DNA of 64,000 bases, taken from assembly GCF_021134715.1 (NCBI RefSeq), contig NC_060018.1:9999501-10063500 (forward strand). Direction: 5' to 3'. This document shows positions 1 to 9,626 of the stretch, piece after piece. Source of the DNA: Daphnia pulex. Lineage: Eukaryota; Arthropoda; Branchiopoda; Diplostraca; Daphniidae. Below the pieces are notes generated by a model. It searched no databases. It was not told where the DNA came from and saw nothing but the letters and a program-made list of their open reading frames with translations. Position 1 is the stretch's first letter, and each line of letters opens with the position of its first letter. The position numbers and the translations under genes are program-made.

Positions 1-165
1 AATGAAACACTGGCGAAATTTGCAAAAACTGTGATAAATTGATGGAGAGAAATCGTCTACGCCCTCCTCAATAACCGCAACGGTGAACAAATAACATTCC
101 CGTGGAGAAGGCAACCCTCTTCCTGGAGCAGTTTTCCCCAAACCGTACACCATACCACAAACCAA
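1..165 (-). pseudogene. possible family-A DNA polymerase fragment
   Basis: The minus strand reads open through the window edge and contains Gly-Met-Val-Tyr-Gly-Leu-Gly-Lys. This resembles the YGxxYGxG finger motif of family-A DNA polymerases such as theta and nu. The rest of the frame does not follow the family clearly and the window edge cuts it off. This is one short motif match, so it could be chance. Confidence 0.2.
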
Positions 166-299
166 GCCAAAAAAAGGAACCAATTAAGGTTTAAATAAAA
201 TTGGTTATTATTACCTCCATGAACATTTTCATATATGGGTTAAAATAATATTCATATATAATTTTAAAATATATGGAGAGTGTCATTTTAAATAAAACA

Positions 300-690
300 G
301 AAGTCAAACATGAACAACTTTCTTGTGTTCACTCAAGAGTCTTTCAGATCCAAAGACTTTGCTGCATATGCCACATTGTAAAGGGTGCTCTAATTTGAAA
401 TTAAACATTTCAAGATTGTAATTTAAAATCAAACATAAGATCATTACCTGCATAAAAATTTTTCTTGTGTTCATTCAAAGATGTTTTAGATACAAATACT
501 TTGCAGCATATATGTCACATGGTACAGTTTTCTATAGTTTTAAATTAAGCATTTAAAGATTGTCCTTTCAAATCAAAGAGATGATCATTTCTTGCGTGAA
601 GAATTTTCTTGTGTGTTATTCAAGTTTGTTTTACATATAAATACTTTGCTTCATATGCCACATAGTGAAGTTTCCCTTAATTTAAAATGA
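300..690 (-). pseudogene. triplicated C2H2 zinc-finger exons, decayed
   Basis: Three similar blocks each encode one C2H2 finger on the minus strand, separated by introns of about 60 bp. The block at 305-389 is intact: C-x2-C-x12-H-x4-H, with core CGICSKVF and HKKVVH. The block at 448-531 has acceptor TATAG, donor CAG/GTAATG and a 2-bp TA insertion inside the C-x2-C loop that breaks the frame. The block at about 595-690 has the second Cys turned into TGA, and its donor reads AAGAAATG where the middle copy has AGGTAATG. C2H2 fingers normally bind DNA; here only one of three is readable, so this is probably a dead remnant of a repeated-exon zinc-finger gene. Confidence 0.62.
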
Positions 691-2549
691 ATTATTTTAG
701 TTTTTTTATGAAATATAAAAGCAGTATTTCATTTTATGTAATCTTGTAAATCAACTTAATTTTATGCATTACTTGCAAGTTTTTGCTCAGATTGTTTTTG
801 CAGCTTAAATATTTTTCATCAATTTATAACAAAATGTTGAAGTTTACTGAACATTTTGTAATGGGAGTTTTACGATTATTTTAATTGATATTTTCTTCCA
901 CAGAGTTAACTTTAAACATTCCTGGTCTGAATTGACGCACTACAAAAGTCAGAAAAGGTATTATTAAAAGAAATGTGTTGCCTAATAGCCTAATAGGCCA
1001 CGCCAAGATGCTGAGTTTATTAGAAATTGTTTCCCTCTTCTTTATTTTCTTCAGATAAGTTACACTCAGTCGTAGTCATATTTTTTAAATGCAAACATCT
1101 TGGGTAAATATAATATATTCATTAATTACTCTGAGCTTTATAGGAGTTCATCAGTTCTGGTCGAAACTGAAGTTAGTTTACCGCCAAGCCAAGTAGAGTC
1201 AGCTGTCAAAATGACAATCTGTTCTATTCATCGCTGCAAGAACAACAGTTGCAAACGCAGTGGTATGCGTGGGTAAAACTTTAATTTGCCGACAACTAAA
1301 ATGCAAACTCTCAAAACTCAAACAAATTACTAGGATGAAGAATGCAAAAAATGAGCTCTCATGACTGAAGAATATGTTCAGCTCATTTGCGTGGAGATGT
1401 TTATACTTCACTCTTAAATTCCAATTGAAAGAAATCTATCGAGATGTGGTAATCATATGCATTTTAAATTACAGGAAAACCATGTGATGACACATCTTGA
1501 TCGCGCTTTCACCATTTTTCAATTTGTGAATATCTATTAGATAAATGCTTCTCGATACAATAGAAGAAGGATAAGAGATGCTCACCTTTAACACGCATGT
1601 TTAAAATAATATAAGTTTTTCAAAATTGTTTAGTTAGCTGAAGATCCGTGAAGCAGAGAATAAGGAGTTAAGAGAGAAAAACCTTTTTTCTACTCGTGAA
1701 CTGTAATAAGCCACAACTCTAAACTATAGTCAATTTTTTGTTTTTTGTTTGCTCCATGCAATGTCTTGTGTTGTAGATCCTACTTGAACGAACTTTTTAT
1801 AGCAAAAAAATGTTTCTCATCTCTGAACCTTTATTTTACATGAGATTATTTTACATCGATAACTTATTGTGGAATATTTTTGGATTGTTATGGTTTGCGT
1901 TTAGTTATGATTGGGAGATGTAATTTTGTCTTTGGTAATGATTTTGCATTCACTGATTTCTTGATTTTTAAAGGACTTCTACTCCATTTCTGGCTGTTTC
2001 TTATACTATATATGTAAAACAATGTAGAAATTTAGCGATTAAACATTTGAAATACCAATATTTCCTTTAGTTCTTCTTTCTGTGACGTGCAAAAAGAAAC
2101 TGGAAGATCGGTTTATTTATAATGCTTTTAGTATTCATTTATGTTTACTACCTTAAGTTTAACTGCCTTGTTCTTCAGCAGCACTCAATCCTACTTACTC
2201 TGCTCTTCATCAGACAACATATAGTAATACTTCTGTTGAGTCGTCCAATTTTTGGTTTTGTTTTGCTTGTATTTGATTTTTATTGGGATTTGCGCTGTGC
2301 ATCATTAACTCCCCTTATTCTAATGAATGGGTTCTATAACACACTTTTTGTTAAGTTAAACTACATTATAGCAAATTATTGAAATTAGATGCTAAATCAA
2401 TCCATCAATTCTTTTTTGCAGTGCATGGTATGTTATTGATTGCGTTCCACCGAAGAGCATTCACCTACATGTGAACACACACCACCAAGTCTAAATATTA
2501 AAATTATTATTCTTTTGAGGTTGTATTCACAATTTTTTTCAATTTAAGG
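691..2549. other. no gene seen
   Basis: AT-rich sequence with many short frames in both strands and no recognisable motif, splice chain or repeat. Confidence 0.5.
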
Positions 2550-2557
2550 CGACTTAA

Positions 2558-3377
2558 ATGGCAGAGAAAGCTTCAGCTACACCTACGAACAAGGAATAAG
2601 AATTTGAAACAAAAAAACGAAAATAAACTGCGAAGCGTAAATAAAACACATCAACTTTGACCTTGACTGATGTAAATGACGAAGAAGCATATGCGGACCA
2701 CGACTTCTCACAGTTCGACGAATCAGGAATATCATCGTCTGTTTCTCGTAAAATACTCCAAAAACAACAGAGCCAAAGAAGAAGAGCATTGGAAATATTT
2801 TAGGAATGATGGGCATGGAAAAATCTCGAAAGGTTTTGTCTGGTCAAGACAAAAGGGAAAGATGTGTATGTGAACAATAAATATGAAAAAGAATATAAAC
2901 CACAAATTTGAGACTGTATCTAGAGAACCATTACAAAGAAAGAAATGAAGTACTCCTAAGATTTTGAAAAGAGGGTGTCTGAGAGTAATCAATCTTCAGG
3001 ATCAGGATCCGGCATCGTGTACTTCTTCAAATTGAACCAAAGTGATTTAAAGTCTCCGTCTTCATCTACTCAACCCCGTGGAAGGAACCCTTATCCTACT
3101 AAAACAGCTACTTTCAGCCCATTAAAAATTTATTTGACTAGACTAGCTGGATGCACCTCGTCCCCCACCCGATCTTGGATCTTTGCAATTCGTCAGGAGA
3201 AGAATTCAGTTTATTTATGTCATACACGTCAACGATGTTAAAGAAATCATTAACTGTTTTGCTTTCCAAAACACTATCGTTACGGTACACAACTATTTCG
3301 CCCACGTAATCTTACAAACTCGCTTTCGTTCCAACCCCGATGTTGTTCCATCCCAAATGACATCCTATCAACGTTAA
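2558..3377 (+). pseudogene. weak coding-like region, unrecognised
   Basis: A plus-strand ATG at 2558 starts a short polar frame that stops after 13 codons. Further on, about 2660-2800, another frame is acidic, Ser-rich and then Gln/Arg-rich (DHDFSQFDESGISSSV). A frame rich in Ser, Pro and Gly follows at 2975-3241. Several stops separate these pieces. The composition is more protein-like than the surroundings, but I recognise no family. It may be a decayed transposon N-terminus. Confidence 0.22.
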
Positions 3378-4480
3378 ATTTTTCTTTCTTTCACTAACTG
3401 GATGACAAAATCGAAGAAGCGACAGAATTCGGGACTGTCACATTGTCTAACCAATGGTCATCGAACACGTTATTCGGCTGCTGTTTTGAAATGTAAAAAA
3501 AATATACATGCTTCAATGACTATAAAAAATTAGGCACTGTTCTTTTGCTTTGCTAATTCTCACTGTATTTGTTAAATGCAATTTTTTTAAATTACAAAAC
3601 TATCCCCTCTCCCCCCCCCCCAAAAAAAGAGAAATTAATTTTTTTTATTTATTCTTCTTCCCAGGTAGTACACAAAACAAATCACTATTCAGAAAAAGAC
3701 GTTAGTCTGAATATGTCGCAGATTGGATCTCAGAAGTCTTCGTTTTTCCTCAAAGCAACGTTTTTCCCCAAAACCTTTTTCCATTACTTCCAAAACCAAT
3801 AGAAATCCATCACAAACCTCTCTCTTTTCCCATTTTCTCAAAGTTCAATGGAAACAATACAAAATGAATTGATATTTCAGAACTCAATGTGTGAACGTGA
3901 ATGTGTGTAACGTAATATATCCCATTTTACAATTAAACATTACCGACTAAAACAATCCAAAAAACCGTTACCAACTCAGTTATTGCGTATTTAAACAAAA
4001 CAAACATCTCTACATTTCATTGGCAAGAGAAAATGTTTCACAAATCTTGGCATTAAGACGCATTAATTGTGCAATCCACTTGATCACATGATGACGGGAT
4101 AATAACTGGGTCATCGCACGCGGGACATTTGATCCATCAGACCAGGGTGGAGGGGGGAGTAATGAATAGAATTTAATATACCGCAAAAGAAGTAAACCAT
4201 ACTTTTTGATTGGGAAGACTACATTATCGCTGCAGTTTAATATTTCTTTTTTGCTACGAAGATGCATTGAGGCGGAGATAAGACAGTGTTGGGAAAATGG
4301 CGGTTGCTGGTTTGGGTTTTTCTTTTTTGTCATGTAGGAAGAAGACTATAATGTCTGCGGCTGCTTGCTTTCTTCAACCCGGGGATGAAAAGGGCAGAAA
4401 AGGGGTTTTGTTTTGGTTGGTTGGTGAGAATTTAGGTGCGTCTGCCTTGGCATCTAGGATCCAGGGGAGCCAGATTTAAG
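3378..4480. other. no gene seen; C-rich run
   Basis: No convincing gene. A short CT/C run followed by A-run lies near 3605-3626. The right part, from about 4300, may belong to the 3' untranslated region of the minus-strand LINE that follows. Confidence 0.35.
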
Positions 4481-4623
4481 GCTGACATCTGGTCTTCCGA
4501 ATAAATTATTGGAGGACCGTCATGCACCGGCGGGGATGAATACTGTGTTTCGGAGCTTTTGGATTTGATTTTAAATGGAGATGAAGAGGGGGGGGGGGGG
4601 AGGAGATGAGGTAGGTTTGAGAA

Positions 4624-5096
4624 TTATGCGATAAATCGGAGGCCCGTTTTGCTTAGGTAAGCTGACAGGAGATTGTTGAGTTTAAATTGAGTTTTTGGGC
4701 TGATTGAGGGGTCGAGGCCCAGGAGCGTTTGAGGATTCAAGGGGAGACAATTTAAGTTGAGGAAACGGACGAGATTAAGGCGATGAGCGTGGTGGGTGGG
4801 ACAATCGATTAAGACATGTTTTGTAGATTCGATGGCTGGGCAGCCAAATCGGCAGCTCGGGTCAGCATCTTGGTCAATGCGGTGAGCGAAAGCGTTTAGA
4901 TGATTGTGGTCGTTTCTCAAGCGGTGAAGGCAAGTTGATGTTGCTCTGTCTTTGGAGTGGTGCCATAGGATGAAGCCAGGCTTGGTTTTCATTTGGACGC
5001 AGGGCTTTTTGCATTTGAGAAGGTGAGCTAGAAGCGATTTTTCCCAAGAATGTTTCGATGACGAGATGAGTTCCCCTGTTGATAGGGAATTTTTGA
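4624..5096 (-). pseudogene. LINE ORF2 C-terminal Cys/His segment
   Basis: This minus-strand frame is the natural continuation of the RNase H frame after the 12-base homopolymer. It contains LWHHSKDRATSTCLHRLR and a CRFGC...STKHVLIDC cluster, the Cys/His knuckle often found at the C-terminus of LINE ORF2 proteins in arthropods. It stops with TAA near 4624, probably the native stop. The frame change at the homopolymer could be replication slippage or an assembly length error. Confidence 0.65.
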
Positions 5097-5942
5097 TTAG
5101 GCTTCTGGAGGGGGGGGGGGGTCGCTGTCGTCGGAAGCGAGGTTATCCGCTATTTCATTACCGGTAATACCGAAGTGACTGGGAATCCAGTAAATAATTG
5201 TTTTGGTGCCACTAGAAAGGAGACAATTAAGGAGATTTTTGATCTCCGAGATGCAACAATGAATTGGAGGTATGGGGGACGAGAGGGCCTTGATGGCGGA
5301 GCTGGAATCTGAAAAAATGTGAAAGCAGGGGGGAAGTTGGTCTAGAGCGTAGATTGTTTCGAGTGCTTTTAGAATTCCGTAGAGTTCGGCGGTGAATATA
5401 CCTGAACCTTGGGAGAGGAGCCAGGATTTAGAGCAGTTAAGAGCGGGAATGAAGATGGCGCATGTAGAGCGAGGAGGGCTTGATTTAACAGAGCCGTCGG
5501 TGAAGATGATGATGTCGGGCTGGGGTATATTTTCCACGAGGGAGTTGAAGATGATAGAGGTGAGCTGTGGATTAATTGAGGCGGCTGATTTTTGGAGAGG
5601 GAACCATTTGGATTCGAAGAGAGGGGGAGACCAAGGGGGAGGGGGGATGGAAGACGGGTAGATGATGTCAGAGGAGAGGCTAAACAGGTTGTGATTCTTT
5701 AATTTAAGATTGGAGCAGATTGAGAGCAGACATGGGGTGCATCTAGTTGGCCATTGGTCGGAGGATGAGAAAAAAGCTTTTATTGAGTTGAACGTTAAAT
5801 TTCTGGGGTTTGAGCTGAGGTTAATCACATATTTGGAGGCGGGCCATTCTCTTCTGTAGGCGACGGGCTCAGTATTTGATTCGGCGTAAATGACTTCCGT
5901 AGGAGAAGAGGGTTTTGAACCGAGGATGAGGGGTTTTGTTTT
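5097..5942 (-). pseudogene. LINE ORF2 RNase H domain
   Basis: An open minus-strand frame with RNase H signatures in order: FTDGS (first Asp), AELYGILKAL (Glu), FSDSSSAI (second Asp) and GNEIADNLA (last Asp). RNase H removes the RNA strand of the cDNA hybrid during retrotransposition. The frame continues upstream of the first Met at 5828 to about 5942, so there is no true start and the protein is 5'-truncated. It ends artificially just after a 12-base homopolymer (G on plus, 5110-5121), where the following C-terminal segment continues in another frame. All four acidic positions are present, but truncation makes activity unlikely. Confidence 0.75.
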
Positions 5943-5949
5943 TAGTTCA

Positions 5950-6175
5950 AAAGTTTTGATTCATTTGTTTTGATGGTCGCCTCGTGATCCTTGTCGACGA
6001 TGGTACAGCCACACAGCGGATCGTCCGTGTAGTACTCACTTCCGTTCCCTTGGCTGGGCAAGACTGGGGAAGGATCGGACATGTAAACAGATTTCGTGGA
6101 AATCCCAGTGACGCCTTCGATTAGCTGTCGGGTCCAGGTCACTCCGCTGCCTGGAAACGACGTCAGTGGCCATTT
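5950..6175 (-). pseudogene. WSCD-like sulfotransferase N-terminal fragment
   Basis: The minus strand encodes GVTWTRQLIEGVTGISTKSV and, further on, CGCTIVDKDHEATIKT. This matches the pattern of WSC-domain/WSCD-type sulfotransferases, where a P-loop-like PGSGxTWxRYLIE motif binds PAPS and is followed by a GxSVY segment and a TxVxKTHE strand. The conserved Lys-Thr-His reads Lys-Asp-His here. The first motif is reached only by a frame change near the start (MATDVVS in one frame, then GVTW in another). The LINE cuts the fragment off downstream. Such enzymes sulfate glycans in the Golgi; this copy is dead. Assigned from motif memory only. Confidence 0.5.
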
Positions 6176-6271
6176 TGGTAAACTCTCCCTCTCTAAGAAC
6201 TGATTGAGACATTTTATTAGTGTTAAATCTTATCATATTAGTTTGATTGAACTACTTTAAACTTCCGGCAG

Positions 6272-7175
6272 GCCTGCGCCGTCGAGTCCCTCGCTCACCA
6301 CAATCCCAATCTAACCGTCAATGTCCTAATCATGAGTGGGCGAATCAACACTAGCCTGGTCACGCTGAAAAAGCTGAAGGAGAAATACAACAACATTCAC
6401 CTAATCAGTTTCAATCTGGACAATTACATGGCCAAATCTCCGCTCAAGTATTGGTACCATCGCAACGGCTGGAGGGACGGCCCTTTTCACGTGTCTCATC
6501 TCAGCGACGGACTTCGATTCTTGACGCTGCACAAGTACGGCGTATACTTTTTCGATCTGGACGTGATATCCGTCCGCCCAGTCACCGACTTGCGCAATTT
6601 TGTAGCCGCCGAATCGAACGACTATCTCGGCAGCGGGGTCCTCCATGCGGATTCCAAGAATCCCGGGAATTGGCCGTTAAAGATTTTGCCGCCAATTACC
6701 GGCAAGTTGAACATTGACATTATTTTTCCTCCAAAATATTCGAATTCGAATTTTTGGCACAGGTCCGACGTATGAGGCCACAATTGTCTCGCTTTGCTGT
6801 TGCGGGTCCTGAAAAATTGGTGTAAAGCCCAGGATCTCCTGGAGATGGACTATGTCAGTTGTCACGGGTTCAACGTTCTTCACTACTCGTCGTTTTGCCC
6901 CGTCGACTATTCGGTTGCGAAGAAAGAATTTTTCATCCATCGACCGGCCAACCAAAGTGTACCTGCTTGGCTCACCGACCAGGTGGTTGGCGTTCACACC
7001 GTAACAAATTTCACAGTTTTTTTTTCACTGTAACCAATTTCACATTTTTAACCGTTCACAGTGGAACAAGTTGACGTACAACAAACCCATTTACAAGAAT
7101 TCGACCCATCGTTACACTTTGCTGGCCCGAAATCATTGCCCGTCTATTTTCGCTATTGCTCCCGAAATCTTTTAA
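6272..7175 (+). pseudogene. alpha-1,4-galactosyltransferase-like (GT32) pseudogene
   Basis: Golgi alpha-1,4-galactosyltransferase/N-acetylglucosaminyltransferase family. Visible parts in order: ACAVESLAHHNPN after an acceptor at 6271; SHLSDGLRFLTLHKYG; the DxD metal motif in YFFDLDVI; GHNCLALLLRVLKNWC; CHGFNVLHYSSFCPVDY; and the C-terminal RNHCPSIFAIAPEIF ending with TAA at 7173-7175. Two introns of 61 bp are seen: 6702-6762 with a GC donor (GCAAGT), or GT if shifted 3-4 bases, and 7001-7061. Lesions: a 1-base frame change near 6665 before LAVKDFAANY, and TGA at 6773-6775 where the family has Trp of WGH. No N-terminal anchor is present. The fragment identity is firm, the function lost. Confidence 0.8.
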
Positions 7176-7349
7176 TTGCCAATGACAACTTGTCCGGCAG
7201 TTAATTATATATTTTAAAATTGTAAAAATAGACGTAAACAGAAAATTAGTTTATTTGACAGTAACATTTTAGAACACGACACAAATAAAGATTAATGTTT
7301 ACTAAAGCCAATACTTTTTAATTTTATGTTTGTAAAAGTTTATTGTTAT
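7176..7349. other. AT-rich spacer
   Basis: Short AT-rich spacer between the galactosyltransferase and methyltransferase pseudogenes; an AATAAA at about 7282 could be an old polyadenylation signal. Confidence 0.35.
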
Positions 7350-7354
7350 TCAAT

Positions 7355-7790
7355 ATGCAAATGATTGTCGTTGTACTACGCAATTTCGTGGCCAAACGAT
7401 CCCCACAATCCAAGTTCGGTGAAATCGCCGGTCGACTAGGGATTGTATTTCGAATCGAAGCGGATAATTCCCTTTCTTTCTAGCGTCCGTAATATTTTCG
7501 CCCATTCGCGGTACTTGTAAATTGGATCCCGCTAGTCCAGATGGACTTCGATGCCGAGTTGGCGGATGTTGGACAGCATCCCGGACTCGATGATCTGCGG
7601 CAGGGCCAGTCATTCGTAAAACTCGACGTCGATTTTCAAAAAATCGATGATTTGACGGCCGTGACGATCAGAGGACAGCGTCTCGTAGATGGGCGATAGC
7701 GAAAGCACCGTCCAATTTTCGTAAATGTTGAATTCGTCCCGGTTGCTGAGCCCCCAATTTTAGAACTGGATGGCGGGATGGCTGGATCTT
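7355..7790 (-). pseudogene. METTL24-like methyltransferase, C-terminal part
   Basis: On the minus strand one frame follows the METTL24/FkbM-type methyltransferase C-terminus: WGLSNRDEFNIYENWTVLSL, then DFLKIDVEFYE, LALPQIIESGMLSNIRQL, EVHLD, ILRTLERKGIIRFDSKYNP and LWGSFGHEIA. It is interrupted by five stops. Four stand where the family has, or is likely to have, Trp: TGA at 7610-7612 and TAG at 7532-7534, 7436-7438 and 7376-7378 (plus coordinates). One TAA lies near 7755. Two other Trp codons in the same stretch remain TGG. The Lys-Ile-Asp-x-Glu strand of the SAM-dependent fold is kept. Almost certainly a pseudogene; the 5' half is missing. Confidence 0.68.
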
Positions 7791-7799
7791 TTAACACAG

Positions 7800-8590
7800 G
7801 GGCCATCGCACCTTACACTTCTCCCAGAGGGGGGCGCGCACGTCGTTTACAGCTCCCCTAGGTATAGAGATAGGGAAAATGAAAAAAATTTAAATAATTC
7901 ATAACTAAAACACGAAGATTGGAAGAAACGAAGAAGGAGGGAAATTGTTACAGGATAAGTAAACATAAAGACGGGCTATCGAATGGCGCAAGTCGCGACC
8001 AGCTTCGCCGTTCGAGAATGGAGGTATTAGCCATTAAAGTTTTGTTCTTTAAATGAAGATTGCGTAACCTTGCCAATGACTAATCAGACTCGGACACAAA
8101 CCAAAAAATTACATTTTTTTCTCCTTTTTTTGCTTTTTGTCCGATTTCAATTGCTCCATCCGCCGCCGTTTTATTTACGTTTTAGTGAAAATTCCGCACA
8201 ACGATTCCGCAAAAACCCGGAAATTTGGAACGACAATTCACGCTCAACCACTGATCCAAAAAATTTGAAAATTTCACAGTGTTATGTAACCATTACTTAC
8301 AACACACAGTATTTTTTTTATCAAAATCGGTGAGGTACCGCGACAAAAAAAAAATTGAAATACCATGGAATGGCCCACCAGCGTCATTGGATCGGATTAG
8401 ATAATCTGCGATAGTGCGCTTTATAAATTGATACATACATACACACATACATATCATCTTTATTAACATTTATATTTTTTTAAATTAAATTTTCAGAATC
8501 TAAATCGATTTCATTTCACGTGTTTTCAATCTCGGATAGTTAAACTACTTTTATAACTTTTGTAACACGGTGTATTTTTTTTAGTTTATC
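7800..8590. other. no gene seen; CA/TA-rich simple repeat
   Basis: Holds a G/C-rich stretch near 7830-7860 and a (TACA)n-like simple repeat at about 8430-8455. The right end is presumably the upstream region of the gene starting at 8599. Confidence 0.4.
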
Positions 8591-8598
8591 TTTTAAAA

Positions 8599-9287
8599 AT
8601 GGCAGAGAATTTTGATATGGATTCTAGTTTTTCCTCGGGGTTAGATACTAATTTCAATTCAAAAGTGCTTCCAGTGTTATTATCAAAAGGTGAGATTTCT
8701 ACTTCACGTATTGAACAACACTACTCCCTACCAGGAAATGAAATGGAGAAAACGTTAAGTGAACTAGCAGAAACCAACAATGACGATGATTTACTCTATC
8801 CTCCATCGGTAATGCAAAGTTCTGTTTGTGTTGCAAATTGCAAGAATAAGTGTCGGGGGAAATGTGCTCAGTGTGGTAAAGAAAATACTTTCAGAAGATA
8901 TCTTTCCAAACCAAGGAAGGAAACCAAGTCCAGCATGGATCCAGACACTTTTAGTGCTATCCCGCACGAATATTTGTTCGCAGTAGGAAGACACACTGCC
9001 GGGAAAACAATGCATACCTTTCATCGCTTCAGATGTGAAGCCTTCTACTACAAATAGTAAGTTTATCGCTACTCTTTTTTACGCTACTCATTTTTAAATA
9101 AATAATGTTTTTTTGCAGTTTGGACCAAAAAGGCTTTATCAATGTGGATTTTCGTCAAAAATTTGTCACTACCTTTGACGCTCATGCCGATGCAAGAAGT
9201 GCAATTTCCGAAATGACAAAATGTTGCACAAATTCACCTAATCAACCAATGAGCAACCTTGCTGATGTGATGCTGTCGAAGTATTAG
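8599..9287 (+). CDS. unrecognised Cys-cluster protein, two-exon model
   Basis: Two exons join cleanly: 8599-9056 and 9119-9287 (donor GTAAGT, acceptor TTTTTTGCAG, intron 62 bp), giving 208 residues. The start is the ATG at 8599 after a T-rich leader. The first 75 residues are Ser-rich and acidic. A cysteine cluster, CVANCKNKCRGKCAQC, sits near residues 75-90. A more ordered C-terminal half follows, with IPHEYLFAVGR, FHRFRCEAFYYKY across the splice, and FDAHADARSAISEM. I recognise no family. A diverged copy with the same exon order lies at 51.9-52.9 kb, which supports it as a real family. A further exon-like block (9354-9626) follows but is frameshifted, so this copy may itself be partly broken. 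The zinc-binding look of the cluster is inference. Confidence 0.55.
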
Positions 9288-9353
9288 CCGGGAGCTCGTA
9301 ACTAATTTATTAAAATTAATAAATCATACTATAACTTTCATATGACTTAATTA

Positions 9354-9626
9354 GGCTGATTTCATTATCAAAGCTGAAAAATTTGGAATTCCTACCAAAG
9401 CTCTAATTTTTTTTGCTATGGTTTGGAGTTACTTATGACAAAGGACGGTGGTGCAACAAAACCGTGCAATGTTTTTTTTTTCGGGGAGGATTTCTTGATG
9501 GCCATCATGAAATATACGGAGGAAAGATTCAGTCCATTGGAAACTCCAACTCCAACCGTACATGGATATCTAACAACAATGTTTAACGCTAATTACCTAT
9601 TATTAAGTTTATCTACCTTACAATAG
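9354..9626 (+). pseudogene. third exon-like block of the unrecognised family
   Basis: After an acceptor-like TTAG near 9353 the frame reads ADFIIKAEKFGIPTKALIFF. A one-base frame change near 9421 (GGTTTGGAG) then leads to LLMTKDGG, a Phe-rich stretch and TPTVHGYLTTMF. The block at 52.67-52.87 kb has the matching order AMFVVYAEN, AMEVLMTK and TPTVEGFL. The shared order argues for a common ancestral exon. No function can be assigned. It is downstream of the stop at 9285-9287, so whether it was ever spliced to exon 2 is unclear. Confidence 0.4.

Larger units (their letters stand above)
4490..5950 (-). mobile_element. 5'-truncated LINE (RNase H type, I-like group)
   Basis: The minus strand carries the 3' end of a non-LTR retrotransposon: an RNase H domain, then a Cys/His C-terminal segment, then an untranslated tail containing a 13-base G run (4588-4600 on the plus strand). 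No reverse transcriptase or endonuclease is present. Upstream the sequence switches near 5945 into a sulfotransferase-like fragment, as expected for a 5'-truncated insertion. The exact 3' boundary and target duplication are not clear. RNase H-bearing LINEs include the I, Loa and Outcast groups; I cannot choose between them. Confidence 0.7.
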
